From Prosthecobacter debontii (GTDB taxonomy: Bacteria; Verrucomicrobiota; Verrucomicrobiia; Verrucomicrobiales; Verrucomicrobiaceae), in assembly GCF_900167535.1 (NCBI RefSeq), contig NZ_FUYE01000001.1, forward strand, positions 248,001 to 312,000: a stretch of DNA of 64,000 nt, read 5' to 3'. Positions 18,974 to 26,271 of the stretch are shown piece after piece (position 1 is the stretch's first letter; each line of letters starts with the position of its first letter). A program made the position numbers and the translations under genes. The notes beneath the pieces were generated by a model. It saw nothing but the letters and a program-made list of their open reading frames with translations. It searched no databases and had not been told where the DNA came from.

Positions 18974-19010
18974 AAAGGCGGCTGGGGCGACCCAGCCGCC
19001 TTTCTGTTTT
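18974..19010 (+). terminator. Rho-independent terminator of gndA
   Basis: Perfect 13-bp stem AAAGGCGGCTGGG/CCCAGCCGCCTTT with a GCGA loop, followed by CTGTTTT. Confidence 0.92.
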
Positions 19011-19157
19011 ATCAGGGAAGGAGGAGATCTCCGTTGCCCGCGAGGAGCTGTCGGCAAGTGCACTTTGCCATCGCTTGCCTCATGAGTAGATTGCATCCTG
19101 CATATCGCCTCGGGGTATACCCTGGTTATTCAGGCCAAAAAACGCGTGGTCAGCGCG

Positions 19158-19172
19158 TGGCACAGCGTTTGC
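19158..19172 (+). promoter_or_regulatory. Candidate sigma-54 promoter within an inverted repeat
   Basis: TGGCAC-AGCGT-TTGC matches the sigma-54 pattern, with GG (19159-19160) and GC (19171-19172) separated by exactly ten bases. The downstream ATG at 19203 leaves room for a start of transcription near 19184. A perfect 10-bp inverted repeat GGTTATTCAG (19124-19133) / CTGAATAACC (19180-19189) brackets the site. Confidence 0.5.
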
Positions 19173-19202
19173 GTAAAGGCTGAATAACCCATTCACCTAG
19201 CC

Positions 19203-19607
19203 ATGCGCTGCTCCAAAACCGTCCCCGCTCTGCATAACTTCCTGTTCATGATCCCTGCCGGTGTCACCCGCGCCGAGGAGGAGATCATCTTGAATCTCGC
19301 CCGCCGCCTCACCTCCATGGGCTATGTCTATGTGGCCAGCAGTGGGGTGGAAACCATGACCGACCGGGATGACATGCGCTTTCTGCCACTGCATCCCCGC
19401 GCACTGCCCTCCTTCGGCAGCATGACCGGTGTCTTTGTGGTTCACAATCCAGGGCTGGCCATGCTCGCACGTGTCAATTATCCAGATGCCCACGTCCTCG
19501 TCATTGACCCCGCTCGCATTCAGGAAGACCTCGCCGATTTCGAACCGGAGACCGTCATCGCCTCCTGGCCCGCCGCTCGCATGACGCTGCCACGGCAGGC
19601 CGCTTGA
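19203..19607 (+). CDS. Unrecognised 134-aa protein
   Basis: I do not recognise a family. The sequence alternates predicted helices and strands (EEEIILNLARRLTSMGYVYVA, TGVFVVHNPGLAMLARV, HVLVIDPARIQEDLADF), which suggests a small Rossmann-like or alpha/beta domain, with no signal peptide or membrane segment. It starts 31 bp after a sigma-54-like promoter, so expression may depend on an enhancer-binding activator. It is isolated: gndA and its terminator lie upstream and a convergent gene lies downstream. Confidence 0.6.
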   Translation: MRCSKTVPALHNFLFMIPAGVTRAEEEIILNLARRLTSMGYVYVASSGVETMTDRDDMRFLPLHPRALPSFGSMTGVFVVHNPGLAMLARVNYPDAHVLVIDPARIQEDLADFEPETVIASWPAARMTLPRQAA

Positions 19608-19700
19608 GACGAGCATTGCCGCCTCGGGCATTATTGTTTGCAGCGCAAACAAGATCTCTCGGTTTACTGGTTAACGGCTGTCGGTGCCATTCTGTGCGAT

Positions 19701-20327
19701 CTATTTTTTAAACAGACGCTTGAAGAAACTGGGCTTCTTTTCTTGGCCTGCCGCAGGCTGACTGGCTGGTGGAGTTGGTTGTCCGGGATTGGCTGGAACC
19801 ACCGGTGGAGCAAATCGGGAGTTATCGGGCTGGGTTCCTGCGGGGAGACCTGGGGCTCCCCCTTGGGTATAATCCAGAGCTTGAGGCTTCAGTGTGGGCG
19901 ATGCGGCATTCAGGTTCACGACCTTCGGAGCGAGCTCCTTACCGTCAGCTCCGTAACTGTGGATGACCTGTTGGAAGACCTCGCCTTGTAGGTTGATGAG
20001 ACGATCTTCTTTACGGCGTCCGAACTCATCGTAAAGGCACTGGACTCGGGCTACCAATGTACCACGGCCGTCATAGACATTGCCTTGAATGGGTTCAGCT
20101 TTTTCATTGAGAAGAAAGACCTTTTTCACTGTGAGCTGCCCCGCAGTGTTGTAAGTCATCTCGGTCATTTCCCGGGTGTTTGGGTCCTTCACCATCTCTG
20201 TGCGGGAGTCATCCTGATGATAGAGTGTACGTCCCACCACGGGCTGGAATCCGGGGGCGGGTGTCTGGCCGAGGCTCGCTAGAGACAGGGAACAAAGGCC
20301 AAGAATGGCAGCGCACTTTTTCATCAT
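19701..20327 (-). CDS. Secreted protein with YD-repeat-like segment, unknown
   Basis: 208 aa with a signal peptide (about 1-20, ending SLGQ). Residues 30-120 carry patterns reminiscent of Rhs/YD repeats (MTYNTAGQLTVKKVFLLNEK, VQCLYDEFGRRKEDRLINLQGE). The C-terminal third is rich in Pro, Gly and Gln and ends in a basic tail FFKRLFKK. Function unknown; it may be an envelope-associated protein. A hairpin TTGTTTGC/GCAAACAA (19634-19652) lies just past its stop but has no T run. Confidence 0.65.
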   Translation of the reverse strand: MMKKCAAILGLCSLSLASLGQTPAPGFQPVVGRTLYHQDDSRTEMVKDPNTREMTEMTYNTAGQLTVKKVFLLNEKAEPIQGNVYDGRGTLVARVQCLYDEFGRRKEDRLINLQGEVFQQVIHSYGADGKELAPKVVNLNAASPTLKPQALDYTQGGAPGLPAGTQPDNSRFAPPVVPANPGQPTPPASQPAAGQEKKPSFFKRLFKK

Positions 20328-20392
20328 TTCAGGCAGAGTTGAATGTCAAGATTAGACTCCTGCACCGTTTCAGACAATCTTCTTTTCGCCTT

Positions 20393-20839
20393 ATGGACCT
20401 GCCAAGCAAACCCACCCCCGACGACTGGAGCCTGTTTTTACAATCCGTTGTGGCCGATTTTGACTGCGTGACAGGCACGCTGCATCGCTTTGATCCGGTG
20501 GATAATCACCTGAAGCTGGTGGCTGAGCTGGGCATCCCGCCACAGCTCATGCCGGTGATCCAGGCCATCCCCATTGGCAAGGGCATCGCCGGAGCGGCGG
20601 CGCAGCGGCGGGAGCCCGTCGAGCTGTGCAATCTCCAGACGGACACAAGCGGCGTGGCGCGAGAGGGGGCGAAGCAAACGCAGGTGCAGGGTAGCCTCGC
20701 CGTGCCGGTGCTAGATGGCGAGCGCCTTTGTGGCACGCTCGGCATTGGTAAGCGCGTGCCCTATGACTTTACGGAGACCGAGAAAGCCCGCCTCGTCGCT
20801 GAAGCCACTTCTGTGGCGGCTAGGCTGCTGCCAGGATGA
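20393..20839 (+). CDS. GAF-domain protein
   Basis: 148 aa from ATG 20393, essentially one GAF domain (about residues 10-145): VVADFDCVTGTLHRFDP, LKLVAELGIP, IPIGKGIAGAAAQRREPVELCNL, QGSLAVPVLDGERLCGTLGIGK. Stand-alone GAF proteins bind small ligands or act as methionine-sulfoxide reductases. The cysteine set of the latter is not clear here, so only ligand sensing is suggested. The longer open frame upstream overlaps the divergent secreted-protein gene and was not used. Confidence 0.8.
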   Translation: MDLPSKPTPDDWSLFLQSVVADFDCVTGTLHRFDPVDNHLKLVAELGIPPQLMPVIQAIPIGKGIAGAAAQRREPVELCNLQTDTSGVAREGAKQTQVQGSLAVPVLDGERLCGTLGIGKRVPYDFTETEKARLVAEATSVAARLLPG

Positions 20840-20859
20840 GCGGGCTGCCTCTCGCTCAT

Positions 20860-22092
20860 TCACTGCGCCGCTGACAGCACTTTGTTACGCTGCCATAGCA
20901 GCGCCATGGCCGCTACCCCAATCCATGGGGCCAGACCGGCGATGACCAACCCGGTGTCATAGGAGCCACTGCGGTCTGCCAGATTGCCGAACACGCGATG
21001 CAGGGGCGAAGTCACCGCCCACACCCACAGGCTGAGCAAACCTGTGAGCCTGCCCACATGGTGCACGGAGAGCTCCTGCACAAAGCTGTAGTAGCAAGGA
21101 AACAGCGCCAGCGCACCCGCCCCGATCAGCAGTAGCACGCCCAGCAGCACCCAGCCCTGCCCCAGCCATGGCAGCAGCAGGCTCAGGGAGGTGAAACCGC
21201 AGGCCACCGCATACACCCGGCGGCGAGAGTGGTGCGGGCTTAGACCAAACCGACGCACCAGCCAGAGCGAGGCTACCCCGGCCAGCACGCAGCCCACATC
21301 CGTGGAGATGTAATAGAGCGAGGTGAAATTCAGCGCCTCCGCTTCGCTGTAGCCGCGTCCCGTTTGCAAAAACTTCATCAGCCACACCCGATAGATGTGC
21401 CACACGGTTTGCGTGCCCGTGATGAGTAGGGCAAGAGCCCAAAAGTTACGGCTGAGCAGGATACCGCACAGCGGTTGGGTCGGTGGGTTAGCCTGAGTAG
21501 CGGGCGGCACCTCCAGCTCCGCCGGACGCAGGAGGATGAACCACACCGCCACCCAGAGCAGGCCTGCCGCCCCCACCACGATGAATGCACTGCGCCAGGA
21601 GCCAAGATCCTCCTGCGTCATCAGCAGCGCCATGATCTGCGGCGTGATGATGGCTCCGATGGAGGCGCCACTCTGCAAGACACTGTTCCCCATCGTGCGG
21701 TCCTTTTCACTCAGCAGGGCAAAGGTGGTCTTCAGTGCGCAGGGCCAGTGCCCGGCCTCGAAGAAACCGAGCAACATCCTGCACACTAACAGTTCCTCAT
21801 ACGTCCGCGTCCATCCGGAGATCATGCCCATCAGGGACCAGCCCGCCAGCACACAAGGATACAGCCAATAGATGCGGAACCGATCCGCCAGAAAGCCGAA
21901 CACCAGGGAACCTGCCGCAAAGGCCCAACCGAAGACCAACTCCAGATGCCCATACTGCTCATCACTGAGGCCAAATTCCTGCGTCACCCGCACGGAGGCA
22001 TTCGCCAGCGTCACGCGGTCCATGTAATTGATCGTCGTGGCCAGCAGCAGCAGGCCGGTGATCCACCATTTCCAGGAAGCGGGGCGATTCAT
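20860..22092 (-). CDS. MFS transporter, ACS-like (anion:cation symporter)
   Basis: About 410 aa with 12 membrane segments. ATG 22092 gives the usual short cytoplasmic lead before helix 1; ATG 22140 would add 16 residues. TTINYMDRVTLANAS in helix 1, GFLADRFRIYW between helices 2 and 3, and FFEAGHWPCALKTT in helix 4 match the ACS branch, which carries hexuronates, glucarate and other organic anions. The substrate is unknown. It is convergent with the GAF gene, which ends about 20 bp away. Confidence 0.85.
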   Translation of the reverse strand: MNRPASWKWWITGLLLLATTINYMDRVTLANASVRVTQEFGLSDEQYGHLELVFGWAFAAGSLVFGFLADRFRIYWLYPCVLAGWSLMGMISGWTRTYEELLVCRMLLGFFEAGHWPCALKTTFALLSEKDRTMGNSVLQSGASIGAIITPQIMALLMTQEDLGSWRSAFIVVGAAGLLWVAVWFILLRPAELEVPPATQANPPTQPLCGILLSRNFWALALLITGTQTVWHIYRVWLMKFLQTGRGYSEAEALNFTSLYYISTDVGCVLAGVASLWLVRRFGLSPHHSRRRVYAVACGFTSLSLLLPWLGQGWVLLGVLLLIGAGALALFPCYYSFVQELSVHHVGRLTGLLSLWVWAVTSPLHRVFGNLADRSGSYDTGLVIAGLAPWIGVAAMALLWQRNKVLSAAQ

Positions 22093-22327
22093 ACGATACG
22101 AAGAAGGCGAGCACGGAACGGACCGTGCCTGATCCATCATCTTGAACGGAGTGGACAGGAGTTTTTCAGCAGTTGAGGAGATTCGTATCAGTTTTCAGTT
22201 CTTTTAGTCAGGCCGCAGCCGTGCTTTTCTGCTCTGGCTGGGGCAAATCGCGCAGCCACGCACTCGTCCGAGCAGATTCGATATCTTCGTGAAAGAACTC
22301 CTGCGTTTTCTTCCCTCCACATGCGTC

Positions 22328-22798
22328 ATGAGCACCTCCACCACCCCGATCTATGTTCCAGTGGGTTACCGTTCCATCACTCCATCCTTAACGGTTAAGG
22401 ATGCAAGCGTGGCCCTCAAGTTCTACGAGGCAGCTTTCGGGGCCGTGCTGGGTCTGCGGCTGACCGATCCTCAGACAGGCGGGGTGGCACATGCGGAGTT
22501 CCGCATTGGAGACAGCACGCTTATGATTTCAGATGAATACCCTGGCTATCAATGTTGGGCTCCGGAAGTGGGTAAAGGTGGCCTATTCATGATCTATGTA
22601 CCTGATGTGGACGCAGCCTTTCAAAAAGCCCTCAAGGTGGGTGCTTTTGAGGTGCAAGGTCCGGCGGATCAGTTCTACGGAGATCGCACGGCCCGAGTGA
22701 ACGATCCTTTCGGCTATCGCTGGACTTTAGCTCAGCGGGTGAAAGACGTCTCCGAGGCCGAGATGACCCGGCTGATGGCAAAGTGGCAAGCTGCCTAA
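22328..22798 (+). CDS. VOC-superfamily (glyoxalase-like) protein
   Basis: 156 aa with one pair of beta-alpha-beta-beta-beta modules: ITPSLTVKDASVALKFYEAAFGA, AEFRIGDSTLMISDEYP, then VPDVDAAFQKALKVGA and RVNDPFGYRWTLA. This is the PhnB/YdcJ-like layout. Such proteins can be dioxygenase-like, resistance or unknown enzymes; the metal ligands cannot be fixed from sequence alone. ATG 22328 was preferred to the upstream start at 22289. It is convergent with ilvC, with a terminator between them. Confidence 0.85.
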   Translation: MSTSTTPIYVPVGYRSITPSLTVKDASVALKFYEAAFGAVLGLRLTDPQTGGVAHAEFRIGDSTLMISDEYPGYQCWAPEVGKGGLFMIYVPDVDAAFQKALKVGAFEVQGPADQFYGDRTARVNDPFGYRWTLAQRVKDVSEAEMTRLMAKWQAA

Positions 22799-22872
22799 CA
22801 AGTGATTCGAACGTTTTGGGTGGCGACGAGGGGATATCTGAATAGGGGAGCGAAGGGCTAGATCTACTGAAC

Positions 22873-22907
22873 AAAAAAAAGGCACGAGCCTTTCGACTCG
22901 TGCCTTT
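22873..22907 (-). terminator. Rho-independent terminator of ilvC
   Basis: Perfect 11-bp stem AAAGGCACGAG/CTCGTGCCTTT. On the minus strand it is followed by eight T (A run at 22873-22880). It lies 40 bp past the ilvC stop and may also serve the convergent VOC gene. Confidence 0.9.
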
Positions 22908-22947
22908 GGAAAAGTGGAGTATGTGACCGCGCTCGGCGGCCTCATCA

Positions 22948-23976
22948 TCACTCGTAGCTGGCCTGCTGGCCCTTCACGTCGCGCTTCTTGATCCAAGGCA
23001 TCAGGCCGCGGAGACGACTGCCGGTCTTCTCGATCGGGTGCTTCTCACCGTCTTTGAGGAGCTTGTTGAAGGTCTTGTAACCGGTTTCGGTTTCCTTGAT
23101 CCACTCCTTGGCAAATTTGCCAGTCTGGATGTCCTTCAGAGCGGCCTTCATGCGCTTCTTGACGCTGGCGTCGATGATCTTCGGACCCACCTTCACGTCA
23201 CCCCACTTGGCGGTTTCGGAGATGGAGAAACGCATGCCGGCGATGCCGGACTCGTTCATGAGGTCCACGATGAGCTTCAGTTCGTGCAAGCACTCGAAGT
23301 AAGCCATCTCAGGAGAGTAGCCAGCCTCGATCAGCACTTCGAAACCAGCTTGCACGAGGGCAGCGGTGCCGCCGCAAAGAACGGTCTGCTCACCGAAGAG
23401 GTCGGTTTCAGTTTCTTCCTTGAAGGTGGTCTGGATGACGCCGCCACGGGTGCAACCCACGCCGTGTGCCCAGGCCAGAGCGATCTGCTTGGACTTCTTG
23501 GTTGGGTCTTGATAGATGGCGATAAGGCCAGGAACGCCTTTGCCTTCGGTGTATTGACGGCGGACGATGTGACCAGGGCCTTTAGGAGCCACCATGATCA
23601 CGTTCACGTCTTTCGGCGGAACGACCGTCTTGTAAAGGATGGCGAAACCGTGGCTGAACAGGAGGGTCTTACCCTTGGTCAGGTTCGGGGCGATGTCTTT
23701 CTTATACACGCCACCAATCTTCGTGTCTGGCACGGCGACGAAGATGACGTCTGCCAGCTTCACAGCTTCAGCGGTGTCATAAACTTTGAAACCTTTTTCC
23801 TCAGCGACCTTGCGGCTCTTGCTGGAAGCATACAGACCGATGATGACGTTGACGCCGCTTTCCTTGAGGTTGAGGGCGTGAGCATGGCCCTGGGAGCCGA
23901 AGCCGATCACGGCGCAGGTTTTGCCTTTCAGAGGCGCCAGGCTGGCGTCTTTTTCAGTATAGATTTTAGCGGGCAT
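22948..23976 (-). CDS. ilvC: Ketol-acid reductoisomerase
   Basis: 342 aa class I enzyme, the second common step of valine, leucine and isoleucine synthesis, using NADPH and magnesium. Seen: CAVIGFGSQGHAHALNL (Rossmann), SSKSRK phosphate-binding loop, VAPKGPGHIVRRQY, ETDLFGEQTVLCGG and ISETAKWGD. ATG 23976 begins the usual MPAKIYTEKDASL; the longer frame upstream has no support. No other ilv gene is adjacent. Confidence 0.97.
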   Translation of the reverse strand: MPAKIYTEKDASLAPLKGKTCAVIGFGSQGHAHALNLKESGVNVIIGLYASSKSRKVAEEKGFKVYDTAEAVKLADVIFVAVPDTKIGGVYKKDIAPNLTKGKTLLFSHGFAILYKTVVPPKDVNVIMVAPKGPGHIVRRQYTEGKGVPGLIAIYQDPTKKSKQIALAWAHGVGCTRGGVIQTTFKEETETDLFGEQTVLCGGTAALVQAGFEVLIEAGYSPEMAYFECLHELKLIVDLMNESGIAGMRFSISETAKWGDVKVGPKIIDASVKKRMKAALKDIQTGKFAKEWIKETETGYKTFNKLLKDGEKHPIEKTGSRLRGLMPWIKKRDVKGQQASYE

Positions 23977-24064
23977 TAGTTGTGGTCTGGTTTGAGGGCG
24001 GGCAGAGTGGTGCAACTGGGGGACATGGTCAAGAGGGAGTTGACACGCTGTTAGGCCATCTGGA

Positions 24065-24087
24065 GGCCAAAAAGGGCACTTTTGGCC
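24065..24087 (-). promoter_or_regulatory. Hairpin upstream of ilvC
   Basis: Perfect 8-bp stem GGCCAAAA/TTTTGGCC with a 7-base loop, about 90 bp upstream of the ilvC start and about 110 bp past the tRNA-Leu 3' end on the same strand. It may be a leader structure or a weak tRNA terminator; no T run follows. Confidence 0.35.
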
Positions 24088-24197
24088 ACTTGGAGGGCTG
24101 TGACCGCCCTAACGAACCGCCATCGAGCATCACCGCAGTGATGGTTATGCAGCTTCAAAAAGGCTTCGTTCGCCTGGGCTTGAACTGCTGAAGAGTG

Positions 24198-24282
24198 TGC
24201 CGATGGCCGGACTCGAACCGGCAAGGGAGTTACCTCCCAGCAGATTTTAAGTCTGCTGTGTTTACCATTTCACCACATCGGC
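24198..24282 (-). tRNA. tRNA-Leu (anticodon UAA)
   Basis: On the minus strand: acceptor GCCGATG/CATCGGC with discriminator A, anticodon stem GCAGA/TCTGC with loop CTTAAAA (anticodon TAA), a long variable arm typical of class II tRNAs, and T-arm GCCGG-TTCGAGT-CCGGC. CCA is not encoded. Confidence 0.95.
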
Positions 24283-24341
24283 GCGATGCAGAGGGCCTTT
24301 ACCTTAGCAAGTTTTAGCCAGAGGCCAAAGGCAAAGTGGAA

Positions 24342-24956
24342 TCAATTTTTCAAGATCGTGAGATTTCTGAATTCCAACGCCCCGATTTTCTCCCCGTCAG
24401 GCCCGCCAGAGTCGCCGCCCAAGCCGAAGGCCTGCTTTTCCTCGGCCAGAGCGGGATGGCTGACGCTGAACGTTTGCCCATCAACGGTGGCGGTGAAGAC
24501 GCTGCCTTTGAAAACAAGGCGAGCCTCATGCCACACTTCCGGCTTCAGGGTGTGGGCTTGTTTATAGAGTTCTTCGGTCTTGCCTTTTTCGGGGTGAGCC
24601 AGCACCCGCAATTCCTCGCGCGCCATGACGAGATGCACGATGTGCCCACGCTCTTGGCTCCCGTTAAAAATGATTCCAGCAAAGCCAGCTTGGCCTTCGA
24701 GCCGAAACTCACATTCCACGATCCCATCCGTCAGGGGAAAACGGCGCATTTTCACCGGCCCATGACGGCGAGGTCCAGATTCGAATCCCCGCAACACGCC
24801 CTGGTGAGTGGTCCAAGTGCCCAAGCCCCAGAACCACTGTGGCGAGAGCGGTTGCTGAAAGTCCTCCTTGAGAAGCACCTGTGGCTCTTCGGCCAAGCTC
24901 AAACCTGCACTGGCTAGGATCAGCCATGGCATCAACAAGAATGCGGACAGTTTCAT
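24342..24956 (-). CDS. Secreted LamG/DUF1080-like protein, third of a tandem set
   Basis: 204 aa with a signal peptide (about 1-22). The mature part reads as a concanavalin-like beta-sandwich: EDFQQPLSPQWFWGLGTW, CEFRLEGQAGFAGIIFNG, VWHEARLVFKGSVFTATVDG. This is the pattern of DUF1080-type putative carbohydrate-binding or hydrolase-like domains. It is the last gene of the gntR-DUF1501-PSD1-LamG3 run, 18 bp after the preceding paralog. Confidence 0.78.
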   Translation of the reverse strand: MKLSAFLLMPWLILASAGLSLAEEPQVLLKEDFQQPLSPQWFWGLGTWTTHQGVLRGFESGPRRHGPVKMRRFPLTDGIVECEFRLEGQAGFAGIIFNGSQERGHIVHLVMAREELRVLAHPEKGKTEELYKQAHTLKPEVWHEARLVFKGSVFTATVDGQTFSVSHPALAEEKQAFGLGGDSGGPDGEKIGALEFRNLTILKN

Positions 24957-24974
24957 CGGAGGCTGTTTTGCAAC

Positions 24975-25580
24975 TCACTTCGCAGCTGCACGGGCGGTGC
25001 CAGAGACCTTCAACGCACGCACCTGAGCCGCCTTGCCCACCGCCAGCCAACTGCGCGTCTTCGGCGTGGCCAGATACGGATGCTGAGCCTTGAGCGTATG
25101 TCCGTCCAAATTAGCCGCCATTTGATCGCCCGTCCATTCCACCCGGAGGTGATGCCATTCCCCTGTTTTCACCGGCAGCTTCAGAGTCGCCAAGGTGTGA
25201 GAGGGTTTCACGGAGTCTTCTGCGATGCTGAGTCCATCGGGTTTCACAATGACTCGGCCGACATGCTTCGTCGCATCGCATCCCACCAGAAAGGTGCCGG
25301 GTTTATCGAATCGAACCTCGCACTCAATCACGGCTGTCTGAAGAGGCACCTTGTGATGCAGGACCGGCACATGTTTGTTTTCAGGCAACTCCACCACATC
25401 CAGCACTCCCTCGCGAGGTGTCCAACGTCCATGCGCGATGCTCCAGGTCTTGTCCAAGGGCTCTTTGAAGCTTGGGCTCGCAATCTCAGGCTGAGGCTGG
25501 CTGATCAAAAGAGGCTCAGCCGCAGGAAGGCTGGCGGCCAAGACAAAGATCAAGGAGAGGAAAGAACGAAGCGGGATCAT
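24975..25580 (-). CDS. Secreted LamG/DUF1080-like protein, second of a tandem set
   Basis: 201 aa with a signal peptide (about 1-20, SLPAAEP). Same beta-sandwich pattern as its neighbours: KTWSIAHGRWTPREGVL, VIECEVRFDKPGTFLVGCD, GEWHHLRVEWTGDQMAANLDGH. ATG 25580 gives the signal peptide. It starts 7 bp after the upstream paralog ends, so translation is probably coupled. The substrate of the putative binding domain is unknown. Confidence 0.75.
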   Translation of the reverse strand: MIPLRSFLSLIFVLAASLPAAEPLLISQPQPEIASPSFKEPLDKTWSIAHGRWTPREGVLDVVELPENKHVPVLHHKVPLQTAVIECEVRFDKPGTFLVGCDATKHVGRVIVKPDGLSIAEDSVKPSHTLATLKLPVKTGEWHHLRVEWTGDQMAANLDGHTLKAQHPYLATPKTRSWLAVGKAAQVRALKVSGTARAAAK

Positions 25581-25587
25581 GGCTGGA

Positions 25588-26271
25588 TCAGGGTTGAACT
25601 GCACTAACGCGGAGATCATCGAGTTCGATCCCCTTTTCTCCGCCATTTTGCATCCAGAGTAGTTTTCGCTTCTGGCCCTTAAAGCCGGGGCGTTTCAGGG
25701 CATCCACATAAAGCTGACCGTCCAGATGCAGGCTCAGAATATCCCCACGAAACGTGAGTTTGACCTCGTGCCAGACATTCTCCTGGAGAGAAAGTGGCTG
25801 CAAAGGCAGCACCTCATTCAAACGGTAGGCACCACTCACGGCATCGGCCTCGCGTTTCATCTGACGCTGGGGATGTGCCGGATCTTTGGAATGTCCATCC
25901 ACTTGGAGTTGGAGGCCGGTTCGCAGTAACTTGACGCGCAGCAAATGATCCGTGCTGCCGAAGCCATCATCGCCATCCACAAAAAACCAAAGCCAACCCC
26001 CGGCTTGCAAATGCCGATAGCGGAAAGAAAGCGTCAGATCCGCGCCTTCAACTCCCAGGTAAAACATGGGAGGGTATTTGCCTCCACTGCTACCGCGCGT
26101 CCACAAGACCCCATCACGCACTTCGGTGTTCTTGTTCGGAATGGGTGTGAGAAAACGCTCCGCATGAATGGGCTCAAAGGTTTCCACCCAGTCCTGCTCC
26201 TCCGCTGCCAGCGTGAGCACCGAAAGGCAAACCAGTGAACCCAGACACATCCAGCAACGAGAGGTGGTCAT
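25588..26271 (-). CDS. Secreted LamG/DUF1080-like protein, first of a tandem set
   Basis: 227 aa. The ATG at 26271 overlaps the stop of the PSD1 gene (ATGA, 4 bp), which decides the start. Signal peptide about 1-22, then a beta-sandwich: VLWTRGSSGGKYPPMFYLG, LTLSFRYRHLQAGGWLWFFVDGDDGFGS, VWHEVKLTFRGDILSLHLDGQ. Longer than the two following paralogs. It probably works outside the cytoplasm with the DUF1501/PSD1 products encoded upstream. Confidence 0.78.
   Translation of the reverse strand: MTTSRCWMCLGSLVCLSVLTLAAEEQDWVETFEPIHAERFLTPIPNKNTEVRDGVLWTRGSSGGKYPPMFYLGVEGADLTLSFRYRHLQAGGWLWFFVDGDDGFGSTDHLLRVKLLRTGLQLQVDGHSKDPAHPQRQMKREADAVSGAYRLNEVLPLQPLSLQENVWHEVKLTFRGDILSLHLDGQLYVDALKRPGFKGQKRKLLWMQNGGEKGIELDDLRVSAVQP

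Noticed and set aside
17854..18975. Long minus-strand ORF opposite gndA
   Set aside because: Antisense shadow. gndA is unambiguous, and the ORF reads as low-complexity Val/Gly/His sequence.
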